DNA of 64,000 nucleotides from an uncultured Bacteroidales bacterium (GTDB lineage: Bacteria; Bacteroidota; Bacteroidia; Bacteroidales; UBA932), in NCBI GenBank assembly GCA_934725015.1, contig CAKVAS010000004.1:133248-197247 (forward strand), in the 5' to 3' direction. Both the position numbers and the translations under genes were made by a program. Of the stretch, positions 1 to 7,486 are shown in pieces. Below the pieces are notes generated by a model that searched no databases, was not told where the DNA came from, and saw only the letters and a program-made list of their open reading frames with translations. Within the stretch, counting starts at the first letter, position 1; every line of letters starts with the position of its first letter.

Positions 1-1053
1 CTGAGCCGTGCCGTCGATGGAGACTCGGTCTATGTAGGTCGGGCGGATGGCCTCGTGGGCTTCCTGCGCGCCCTTGGACTTGGTCTTGTAGTTGCGCACC
101 TTGGAGTACTCGGCCCCGTATTCCTTGCAGATGTATTCCTTCGCGGCGTTTATCGCGAGTCCGGAGAGGTTGGTGGAGTCGGTACGCATATAGGTGATGA
201 GTCCGCTCTCGTAGAGGTTCTGGGCAATCCTCATGGTCTGGCTCACCGGCAGGTGCAGCTTGCGGGAGGCCTCCTGCTGGAGGGTCGAGGTGGTGAACGG
301 GGCCGCCGGCGTGCGCGTTCCTTCCTTGTTCTCGATGTCGCTCACCGCGAACTGTGCCCCGACGCATTTCCCGAGAAATTCCCGCGCCTCTTCCAGCGTG
401 CCGAACTTCCTGTCCAGCACGGCCTTGAGGAATGTCCCCGTGCCGGTGTTCTCCGGATGGAAAAGAGCCTCGACGCGGTAGAACTGCTCCCTCTCGAACG
501 CCTGAATCTCCCTTTCCCTATCTACGATGAGCCTCAGCGCGACGGACTGCACGCGGCCGGCGGAGAGCTTCGGCTGCACCTTTCTCCAGAGCACCGGCGA
601 CAGCTCGAACCCGACAAGACGGTCGAGCACGCGGCGGGCCTGCTGCGCGTCAACGAGATCCATGTCGATGTCCCTCGGATTCTCCACCGCGTTCAGTATG
701 GCGGACTTGGTGATTTCCTGAAACGTGATTCTCCTCGTGTTCTCCTTCTTCAGTCCGAGCGTCTCGTATAGGTGCCACGATATGGCCTCCCCCTCTCGGT
801 CGGCATCGGACGCGAGCCAGACTGTCTGTGAGTCGGCGGCGAGCTTCTTCAGCTCCGAGACCAGCTTGCGCTTGCCCGCAGGAACCACATATTCCGGTTT
901 GAACCCGTCCTTTATATCGACGCTCAGCTCATTGTCGTGCAGGTCCCTGATGTGTCCTTCGCTCGACTTGACGACATATTTCCCCTTCCCCAAATATTCC
1001 TGAATCTTCTTCGCTTTCGTCGGAGACTCGACAATTACAAGATTTTCCGCCAT
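1..1053 (-). CDS. topA: DNA topoisomerase I (N-terminal part, cut by window edge)
   Basis: Type IA topoisomerase that relaxes negatively supercoiled DNA. Read on the minus strand from the ATG at 1053, the frame stays open to base 1, giving 351 residues of a protein normally about 700-800 long. The N-terminus MAENLVIVESPTKAKKI is the TOPRIM strand with its conserved glutamate (VESPTKAKKI). DADREGEAISWHL is the acidic metal-binding motif. The RRVLDRLVGF and QPKLSAGRVQSVALRLI stretches follow, and YESGLITYMRTDST holds the catalytic tyrosine (YMRTDS). The C-terminal domains lie outside the window. The gene is divergent from the penicillin-binding protein gene, with about 180 bp between them. Identification is very secure. 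Confidence 0.97.
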   Translation of the reverse strand, partial: MAENLVIVESPTKAKKIQEYLGKGKYVVKSSEGHIRDLHDNELSVDIKDGFKPEYVVPAGKRKLVSELKKLAADSQTVWLASDADREGEAISWHLYETLGLKKENTRRITFQEITKSAILNAVENPRDIDMDLVDAQQARRVLDRLVGFELSPVLWRKVQPKLSAGRVQSVALRLIVDREREIQAFEREQFYRVEALFHPENTGTGTFLKAVLDRKFGTLEEAREFLGKCVGAQFAVSDIENKEGTRTPAAPFTTSTLQQEASRKLHLPVSQTMRIAQNLYESGLITYMRTDSTNLSGLAINAAKEYICKEYGAEYSKVRNYKTKSKGAQEAHEAIRPTYIDRVSIDGTAQ

Positions 1054-1234
1054 ATCGTAATCCGTTAAATAATTTTATACCTTATTATACCGCAATTTTC
1101 GTTTGCGGCTGCAAAGTAACGGACAATTCGTCCATATTTCCAAATTTATTGACTAATTTTGCGGCTTTGTACGAAAAAATATGCCCGATACATGAAAAAA
1201 CGGGACGGAGAAAACTGAAAAAAGCTGGAAATAT

Positions 1235-3610
1235 ATGACCGAAAATACGAAAAAAAAGATAGTGCGATGGTTCTGGGGGCTGTTTCTCGCGCCTATATGT
1301 CTGCTCGCGCTGATGATTCTGCTCGTCTGGGCGTTCGCCGACATCCCTTCGTTTGAGGAGCTTGAGAATCCGGACAGCAAGCTTGCCACGCAGATTATCG
1401 CCTCGAACGGTGACATTCTGACGACCATCCACGACGAGAATCGTCTTTTCGTCAGCTACGACGAGCTGTCGCCCTATCTCGTCCAGGCGGCGGTGGCCAC
1501 TGAGGACTCCCGCTTCTACAGCCATTCCGGGATTGATTTCTGGAGCCTCGGGCGCGTGTTCTTCAAGACCCTTCTCGGCCGCGACTCAAGCCAGGGCGGA
1601 GGAAGCACCATTACCCAGCAGCTTGCCAAGACCCTTTACCCGAGGGCGGACGTGAGCAGCAAGGTGCCGGGGTGGTCGAAGGTGAAGATGGTGTGGATTA
1701 AACTGAAGGAATGGATTACGGCGGTGAAGCTGGAGCGCAACTACACCAAGGACGAGATTATGGACATGTATATGAACGCCGTGTTCTTCGGGAGCAATGC
1801 CTACGGGGTGAAGGCTGCGTCGAGGACCTTCTTCGCGAAGAATCCGTCCGAACTGACTGTCGAGGAGAGCGCGACTCTGGTCGGGATGGTGAACAAGCCT
1901 ACGCGCTACAATCCGGTCCTCAATCCGGACAAGTCGCTGCAGCGCAGGAACTTCGTGCTTTCCCAGATGGAGAAGGCAGGCTATCTCACTCCGGCTCAGC
2001 GCGACTCGGTCCAGCAGATTCCGATTAACGTGTCCTCCCATCAGGTTATGGACCACAATGCCGGGCTGGGGCCGTATTTCAAGGATATGCTCATACGCAC
2101 CATGAAGGCCTCCAAGCCTCGCCGGAGCGACTACTACTATGCCGAGGACTATGCCGCAGACTCGCTCCGCTGGGAGACCGACGCTCTTTACGGCTGGCTG
2201 GACAAGAACCGCAAGGCCGACGGCTCGCGGTATGACCTCTACCGTGACGGGCTGCGGATATACTCGACCATAGACAAGAATATGCAGCGCTATGCGGAGG
2301 AAGCCGTGGCGGAACACCTCGGGAAAGACCTTCAGCCGACTTTCTTCCGTGAACTGCGGCGCAAGCCCAACGCTCCTTTCGCGTCGGATGTGGATGCCGC
2401 GACGAGGGACCGTCTCATGAAGCAGGCCCGCCGCTGGAGCGACCGCTACCGCATGATGAAGAAGGACGGCGCGTCGGAGCCCGAAATCATGAAGAGTTTC
2501 GGCGTGAAGACCCAGATGAGGGTGTTCTCATGGAAGGGGAAGGGATATATCGACACTCTGATGACTCCGGACGACTCCATAAGGTACTACAAGTCTTTCC
2601 TCCGTGCGGCTTTCGTGGCCGTTGAGCCGAACACAGGGTTCGTCAAGGCTTATGTCGGCGGCCCCAACTACCGCTGGTTCAAGTACGACAACGCGCGCCA
2701 GGGCAAGAGGCAGGTCGGCTCGACCATCAAGCCGTTCCTCTATTCGCTTGCCATGCAGGACGGCCTCACCCCATGTACCGAGGTAGTGAACGTTCCGCAG
2801 ACATTCATCGTCGGGGACGACACCTGGACTCCGCGAAGTACCGACCGCGACGAGTGGATTGGGCTTACGGTGACGCTGAAATGGGGACTTACGAAGAGCT
2901 CGAACAACATCTCGGCCTACCTCATGAAGCAGTACGGCCCGCACGCCATGGCGGAGATGATGCACAAGATGGGCATAAACGGCCATCTCGATGAGGTAGA
3001 GTCGCTCTGCGTGGGCTCGACTGACCAGATGCCGTATGACATGATTGCCGCCTACAACACTTTCCCGTCCAAGGGAATGGCAATCACCCCTATGTTCGTG
3101 ACGCGCATCGAGGACAACAGCGGCAACACGCTCAGCGAGTTCACGAACCACAAGAAAGTGGCGATAAGTGAATATACGGCATATGAGATGGTCGATATGA
3201 TGCGCTCCGTCGTGGATCACGGCACGGGAATCAGGCTTCGCGCGAAATACGGTCTGAAGGGCGAGATTGCCGGAAAGACCGGAACCACTAACGACAACTC
3301 GGACGGCTGGTTCATAGGCTACACCCCTACTATCACGGCCGGTGTCTGGGTCGGCGGCGAGGACCGTCAGATTCATTTCAGCTCCACGGCGCTCGGAGGC
3401 GGCTCGAACATGGCGCTGCCGATTTGGGGAATCTTCATGAAGAAGGTCCTGCGGGACGGGACGCTCGGAATCAGCGAGGAGGACCGCTTCACCCCGCCGT
3501 CGGGAGTCGTGATGAACATCGGCTGCGACGCGCTTGCGACCAAGGCCCCGGGAGAGAAAAAGACCGTCGAGACTCAGGAGGCCGCAGAGGAGGATTACTA
3601 CTTTGAATAA
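1235..3610 (+). CDS. mrcA: Class A penicillin-binding protein 1A (transglycosylase/transpeptidase)
   Basis: Bifunctional peptidoglycan synthase at the inner membrane; 791 residues. A short cytoplasmic tail is followed by one membrane segment (about residues 12-34). The GT51 transglycosylase domain comes next, with ATEDSRFYSHSGID (catalytic Glu90) and GGSTITQQLAKTLY (about 122-135). The C-terminal penicillin-binding transpeptidase has all three motifs: S496-T-I-K, S555-S-N and K681-T-G. The tail (about 760-791) is acidic and of low complexity. ddl lies just downstream, so two cell-wall genes are neighbours, but a tandem repeat array separates them. No clear promoter is seen; a lone TAATTTTG at 1154 might be a -7 box. 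Confidence 0.96.
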   Translation: MTENTKKKIVRWFWGLFLAPICLLALMILLVWAFADIPSFEELENPDSKLATQIIASNGDILTTIHDENRLFVSYDELSPYLVQAAVATEDSRFYSHSGIDFWSLGRVFFKTLLGRDSSQGGGSTITQQLAKTLYPRADVSSKVPGWSKVKMVWIKLKEWITAVKLERNYTKDEIMDMYMNAVFFGSNAYGVKAASRTFFAKNPSELTVEESATLVGMVNKPTRYNPVLNPDKSLQRRNFVLSQMEKAGYLTPAQRDSVQQIPINVSSHQVMDHNAGLGPYFKDMLIRTMKASKPRRSDYYYAEDYAADSLRWETDALYGWLDKNRKADGSRYDLYRDGLRIYSTIDKNMQRYAEEAVAEHLGKDLQPTFFRELRRKPNAPFASDVDAATRDRLMKQARRWSDRYRMMKKDGASEPEIMKSFGVKTQMRVFSWKGKGYIDTLMTPDDSIRYYKSFLRAAFVAVEPNTGFVKAYVGGPNYRWFKYDNARQGKRQVGSTIKPFLYSLAMQDGLTPCTEVVNVPQTFIVGDDTWTPRSTDRDEWIGLTVTLKWGLTKSSNNISAYLMKQYGPHAMAEMMHKMGINGHLDEVESLCVGSTDQMPYDMIAAYNTFPSKGMAITPMFVTRIEDNSGNTLSEFTNHKKVAISEYTAYEMVDMMRSVVDHGTGIRLRAKYGLKGEIAGKTGTTNDNSDGWFIGYTPTITAGVWVGGEDRQIHFSSTALGGGSNMALPIWGIFMKKVLRDGTLGISEEDRFTPPSGVVMNIGCDALATKAPGEKKTVETQEAAEEDYYFE

Positions 3611-3627
3611 TCATTCCTGCTGTGGAA

Positions 3628-3767
3628 CTGTCGTTCCGACCGAGCGCGGTTCTGTCGTTCCGACCGAGCGCGGTTCTGTCGTTCCGACCGAGCGCGGTTC
3701 TGTCATTCCGACCGAGCGCGGTTCTGTCATTCCGACCGAGCGGAGCGAGTGGAGGAATCTTTGTGCA
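3628..3767 (+). repeat. Tandem array, modular TGTCATTCCGA repeat (unit 24 bp)
   Basis: Four consecutive 24-bp units start at 3628, 3652, 3676 and 3700 (core CTGTCGTTCCGACCGAGCG; the fourth has CTGTCATTCC). A fifth head at 3724 runs into the tail GAGCGAGTGGAGGAATCTTT, ending about 3767. This is one of six loci in the window with the same head/tail element. It fills the gap between mrcA and ddl and ends 23 bp before the ddl start. An open frame runs through it in phase with ddl, which would wrongly extend ddl. Confidence 0.9.
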
Positions 3768-3789
3768 AGAAGAAAGAAACATAGTGAAT

Positions 3790-4806
3790 ATGAAGAATTA
3801 TAAAAGCATAGCCGTGATTTACGGCAGCGATTCATCGGAATGGGAAGTGTCCTGCCGCAGCGGAAAGTTCACTGCGTCGCAGATTGACGGGACGAGATAT
3901 GACGTCTATGAAATCTTCGCTCGTTTCGGCTCGTGGACCGTGGTGGCGATGCGTCCCAAGGGCGGCGGGCGTGTTGAACTTGCCGAGGCTCCGCAGGTCG
4001 ATAAGACCGATTTCTCCGCTGTGATAGACGGCGTCAGGGTCAAGTTCGACTACGCCTACATCATGCAGCACGGCATCCCGGGGGAGAACGGCCAGATGCA
4101 GGGCTATCTCGAAATGCTCCGCGTCCCGTTCAGCAGCTGCAGCGCGTTCGTCTCCGCAATCACCTTCGACAAGTTCTCATGCAAGAACTATCTGAAGGAC
4201 GTTGATTTCGTGAAGGTGGCTAGGGACATATTCATCCGCAAGGGAGAGTGCCTTGACGGTCTTGCGGACAGGGCTGTGGCGAGGCTCGGGCTTCCGATGT
4301 TCGTCAAGCCTACCGACGGCGGGTCGAGCTTCGGGGTTACGAAGGTCAAGACCGCGGAGGATTTCGACAGGGCGGTAGCCTTTGCCTTCGAGGACAGCTG
4401 CATGGTTCTCGCCGAGGAGGCGATTGTCGGGCGTGAAATCACCTGCGCGGTCTATTTCGACGGAAAGTCCGAGGTCGCGCTCCCTGTCATAGAGATTGTC
4501 ACGGACCGTGAGTTCTTCGACTACGACGCTAAGTACAACGGGTTCAGCGATGAGATATGCCCGGCTCCGCTTGATGCGGAGACCACGGCCATGGTCCAGG
4601 AGGCTTCGAGGAAGATATATGCCAGGATTGGCTGCTCCGGGGTCGTCAGAATGGACTATATCCTCGCCTCAGACGGGCTCTATTTCCTTGAAATGAACAC
4701 GATTCCCGGCATGACCGCCGCATCCCTTGTCCCGAAAATGGTGCGCACCGCAGGTCTGGAGATGACGGATTTCCTGAACACGATAATAGACAATACAGGT
4801 CGTTAG
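3790..4806 (+). CDS. ddl: D-alanine--D-alanine ligase
   Basis: ATP-grasp enzyme that makes the D-Ala-D-Ala dipeptide for peptidoglycan; cytoplasmic, 338 residues. Visible family features are HGIPGENGQMQGYLEML in the N-terminal domain, the ATP-grasp stretch FVKPTDGGSSFGVTKV, EEAIVGREITCAV, and the metal-binding end RMDYILASDGLYFLEMNTIPGMT. I chose the ATG at 3790 (MKNYKSIAVIYG). The frame is open to 3622, but those extra residues are a repetitive translation of the upstream tandem array (SFRPSAVL repeated). The gene is followed by another tandem repeat array and then prmC. Confidence 0.95.
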   Translation: MKNYKSIAVIYGSDSSEWEVSCRSGKFTASQIDGTRYDVYEIFARFGSWTVVAMRPKGGGRVELAEAPQVDKTDFSAVIDGVRVKFDYAYIMQHGIPGENGQMQGYLEMLRVPFSSCSAFVSAITFDKFSCKNYLKDVDFVKVARDIFIRKGECLDGLADRAVARLGLPMFVKPTDGGSSFGVTKVKTAEDFDRAVAFAFEDSCMVLAEEAIVGREITCAVYFDGKSEVALPVIEIVTDREFFDYDAKYNGFSDEICPAPLDAETTAMVQEASRKIYARIGCSGVVRMDYILASDGLYFLEMNTIPGMTAASLVPKMVRTAGLEMTDFLNTIIDNTGR

Positions 4807-4807
4807 T

Positions 4808-4931
4808 TCCGTTCATTCCGAGCCCCTTCATTCCGAGCCCTTTCATTTCGAGCTCCTTCATTTCGAGAACCCTTCCTGTCATTTCGAGAACCCTTCCTGT
4901 CATTTCGAGTGAAACGAGAAATCTTTGCGCA
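4808..4931 (+). repeat. Modular TCATTTCGAG repeat array upstream of prmC
   Basis: Short imperfect units (TTCATTCCGAGCCCC, TTCATTTCGAGCTCC, then CCTGTCATTTCGAGAACCCTT twice) lead into a final complete copy, TGTCATTTCGAGTGAAACG plus the tail AGAAATCTTTGCGC. This is the same head/tail family as at 3628. The array starts right after the ddl stop and ends 5 bp before the preferred prmC ATG. Confidence 0.85.
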
Positions 4932-4935
4932 AACC

Positions 4936-5877
4936 ATGTGGCTGAAAGACTTATATAATAAGGGACGCGAACTTACGTCATCCGAATACCCGGATTCCCG
5001 CGAGCGCGACGGCCTGCTCAGCATCCTTCTGGAGGACGTTCTGCATCTTCAGCGATACACCGTCCTTACCGACCCGTTTCAGAACATCGGAGAGCGTGAC
5101 TGCGAGCTTTTCCTCGGCTGCGCCCGTCGTCTTGCGGCAGGGGAGCCGGTTCAGTACATCGTCGGCCGGACGGAGTTCTGCGGCAGGCATTTCAATGTGA
5201 CCCCGGACGTGCTGATTCCGCGCCCCGAAACGGAGCAGCTGTGCCGGGAAATCATTGAAAGGGCGCGGCTCGCCTTTCCTCGCATGGCGGGATGCATGGC
5301 GAGACAGGAGTCTCTCCCGTCTGATTCTGAAATCCCACCGCTGCGTGTTCTGGACCTGTGCACCGGCTCCGGCTGCATCGCGTGGACTCTCGCGCTTGAG
5401 CTCCTCGGTTCCTGCGTCGTTGGCGTCGATATATCTTCTGCGGCTTTGGAGGTGGCGAAGGCTCAGAATCTTATGCCGCCGAAAACGAATGACGGCATCT
5501 GCTGCCCGCGACGTCCGTTATTTGTGGAATACGACGTCCTCCGCGGACCGGATTATTTCGACTGTGACTGCGGCGAGTTCGACATCATTGTCTCCAATCC
5601 GCCCTATGTCCGCGAGAGCGAGCGTCCTCTGATGCGGCGCAATGTCCTTGAGCATGAGCCGTCACTTGCTCTCTTTGTTCCCGACGGGAATCCCCTGAAA
5701 TTCTACAGGGCCATCAGCGACTGGGCAAAACGGTTTCTTGCTCCAGGCGGCCTGCTGTTTCTGGAGGGAAATGAGGCTCTCATGGAGGAGACGGAAGCGC
5801 TTTTTCGCGATTTTTCCGACCACGGAACTTTCAGCGACTGTTTCGGAAAGCCGCGCTTCGTCTTTGCCCGAAAATAG
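4936..5877 (+). CDS. prmC: Peptide chain release factor N5-glutamine methyltransferase
   Basis: SAM-dependent methyltransferase that modifies the GGQ glutamine of release factors; 313 residues. The N-terminal helical domain is followed by the PrmC linker (GEPVQYIVGRTEFCGRHFNVTPDVLIPRPETE in two runs). SAM motif I is VLDLCTGSGCIAW, and the catalytic NPPY is at residues 221-224 (SNPPYVRESE). The end, LFLEGNEALM to CFGKPRFVFARK, is typical. The ATG at 4936 is preferred. The frame opens at 4909, but its first nine codons are the tail of the repeat element. A cysteine-rich insert at about residues 175-200 is unremarkable. Confidence 0.94.
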   Translation: MWLKDLYNKGRELTSSEYPDSRERDGLLSILLEDVLHLQRYTVLTDPFQNIGERDCELFLGCARRLAAGEPVQYIVGRTEFCGRHFNVTPDVLIPRPETEQLCREIIERARLAFPRMAGCMARQESLPSDSEIPPLRVLDLCTGSGCIAWTLALELLGSCVVGVDISSAALEVAKAQNLMPPKTNDGICCPRRPLFVEYDVLRGPDYFDCDCGEFDIIVSNPPYVRESERPLMRRNVLEHEPSLALFVPDGNPLKFYRAISDWAKRFLAPGGLLFLEGNEALMEETEALFRDFSDHGTFSDCFGKPRFVFARK

Positions 5878-5930
5878 TGCCGCGGTAGCCTCTGACGGCG
5901 TTTTCAGCATACGGTTCCGTTCATTGCCGC

Positions 5931-5956
5931 GCAAAAAGTTTGCGCAAACTTTTTGC
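5931..5956. repeat. Perfect 26-bp palindrome
   Basis: GCAAAAAGTTTGC joined directly to its reverse complement, 54 bp after the prmC stop. It could fold as a 13-bp (or 11-bp with GCGC loop) hairpin ending in CTTTTTGC, so it may act as a bidirectional terminator. A protein-binding palindrome is the alternative. Confidence 0.75.
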
Positions 5957-6007
5957 ATTTTATCGTAATAAACAGGTCTTGTAACCCGCTCTGTGGCCGA
6001 TTTTGCA

Positions 6008-6042
6008 AATTAGCCGCTGAATATTTCATTCAACGGCTAATT
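6008..6042. repeat. Hairpin upstream of lipoprotein gene
   Basis: Arms AATTAGCCGCTGAAT (6008-6022) and ATTCAACGGCTAATT (6028-6042) pair at 14 of 15 positions around a 5-nt loop. It lies 34 bp upstream of the start at 6077, so it is either in the 5' leader of that gene or an operator. Nothing else recognisable fills 5878-6076. Confidence 0.7.
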
Positions 6043-6076
6043 GGTCGTTTCTTTGTGGCGGATAAAATTTATTGCC

Positions 6077-7363
6077 ATGAAGAATATGAAATTTATTGCG
6101 GGAATCCTTTTCCTGCCTGTGCTTTTTTCCTGCGAAAAGGAGATTCATGTAAAGCCCGCCGAAGCGGCGGGAAGTCCTGTCGCGCTTGATGTGGTCGCTG
6201 AAATGCTTTCGGAACTGCCGCTTGAGCCGGAACATTTCCGGGAGGTCCACACCGCCGTGGAGTCCTCGTCGGGAAACGGATATGACGAGGAATACACGAT
6301 GGCGGATTTGTTCTCCTCTCCCGGAAAAGGCGTCGGTGACACCCCGACCAAGGCCGCTGCCGCCTCCAAGGCCTTTTCAAGGCCGCTCCGCGAACTGATT
6401 CGCGAACACGTCCGCTCGTCCGCCGCCACCAAGGCCGGCGGGGATTCCGCCTATGGGGACGATGCCGAGGCGTATCTTTCCGCCCTTGAGTCTTCCGACG
6501 TGCAGATTTACTGGCCCTATTCGGAGAACTGGGATGGGGAATCCTCGCCGGTCTTCACCTTCGACCCTGGAGACGACTCTGAAATCAATGTCGGCTACCG
6601 GGTCCTGAAGAACGAGTTCGGGGAGACGAGCGTCGAGAAGATGGAGGTGACGGAGGACTATGCCGAGAAGAACCCTGTCTGGGTGGTGAACCGCAACTCG
6701 GACTGCGGCTTCACCTCGCTTGAAATCATGCGCCGCGAGCATCCTGAATGGGACAACGGCGGCGGTGCCCTGATTATCGGCGGCCGGAGGCAGGGCATTG
6801 CTCGGCCGGACTGCGTGCCGTCGCTTTCACTTGCAGCCGGGGACAGCCCGCTGGAAACTTGGGGCACCAAAGCCGGCGGCACTGGGCTCAAGACACTCGT
6901 CCTGAAGGAATTTACCATGAAGCGCAATTATGACTGCTGGTTCGCCGGCGGCTCGGAATTTTTTATCAAGGCCGGCTCGGTCTCCGACTTCTGTGCCGCC
7001 ACAGAGGCCGAACTGCAGCTCTACAACCCTATGGTCACCGACTTCATGATTGTGGTAAAGCGGAAGCAGAAGGGGCAGGCTCTGCCGTTCAACACGGTAA
7101 TAGTTTCCGACTGGTCGGAGCAGCTGACTCATGTGGCGTTCATGATTGTCGAGGACGACGGCGGCCGCATCGAGCAGTGGAAATGCTCGGCAGTGGTCAA
7201 AATCAAGTCCAAGAGCTACGGCTTCGACATCTCCCTCCCGTTCAACTCACGCGACGACATTGTCTGGCGAGGTCAGCTCAGCCGCCGCTACATCGATGCC
7301 ACCAGCAACCTCGTCGGCCACTTCGGCGACGTGGACATCACCTTCGAGGTCATAGAATACTGA
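6077..7363 (+). CDS. Hypothetical lipoprotein, unknown function
   Basis: 428 residues. The N-terminus MKNMKFIAGILFLPVLFSCEKE is a lipoprotein signal with lipobox LFSC, so the product is probably anchored to an outer or inner membrane. The start at 6077 places that signal directly at the N-terminus (the frame opens at 6041). Residues about 30-150 are acidic and Ala/Ser-rich. The second half looks like a mostly beta domain (FTMKRNYDCWFAGGSEFFIKAG; WSEQLTHVAFMIVEDDGGRIEQWKCSAVVKIKSK). No catalytic motif or family is recognised. It stands alone between prmC and the convergent U32 gene, and a hairpin element begins right at its stop codon. Confidence 0.8.
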   Translation: MKNMKFIAGILFLPVLFSCEKEIHVKPAEAAGSPVALDVVAEMLSELPLEPEHFREVHTAVESSSGNGYDEEYTMADLFSSPGKGVGDTPTKAAAASKAFSRPLRELIREHVRSSAATKAGGDSAYGDDAEAYLSALESSDVQIYWPYSENWDGESSPVFTFDPGDDSEINVGYRVLKNEFGETSVEKMEVTEDYAEKNPVWVVNRNSDCGFTSLEIMRREHPEWDNGGGALIIGGRRQGIARPDCVPSLSLAAGDSPLETWGTKAGGTGLKTLVLKEFTMKRNYDCWFAGGSEFFIKAGSVSDFCAATEAELQLYNPMVTDFMIVVKRKQKGQALPFNTVIVSDWSEQLTHVAFMIVEDDGGRIEQWKCSAVVKIKSKSYGFDISLPFNSRDDIVWRGQLSRRYIDATSNLVGHFGDVDITFEVIEY

Positions 7364-7486
7364 CGGGGCGCAGAAAAAGCGGTCTGCGGCGTTGGGCGGC
7401 TTGATGAAATCCTCACAACCATCAGGTTGCTGCGGTTTCATCTTCACCGTCCGCCTTGCATCCCATCTTTTTCTGCATCCCCTCTT
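7362..7486. repeat. Dispersed 3'-end hairpin element, copy 1
   Basis: About 120 bp with nested inverted repeats. The outer arms are GCAGAAAAAG and CTTTTTCTGC, the middle arms GGCGG and CCGCC, then GATGAAA (7403-7409) and TTTCATC (7436-7442). The apical stem is CAACC (7416-7420), loop ATCA, GGTTG (7425-7429). It starts at the TGA of the lipoprotein gene and reaches into the 3' end of the convergent U32 gene, supplying that gene's last codons and stop. A role as bidirectional terminator is inferred. Confidence 0.85.

Noticed and set aside
3622..3789. N-terminal extension of ddl with repeated SFRPSAVL
   Set aside because: It is the translation of the 24-bp tandem repeat array; ddl homologues begin at the MKNYKSIAVIYG-type strand.
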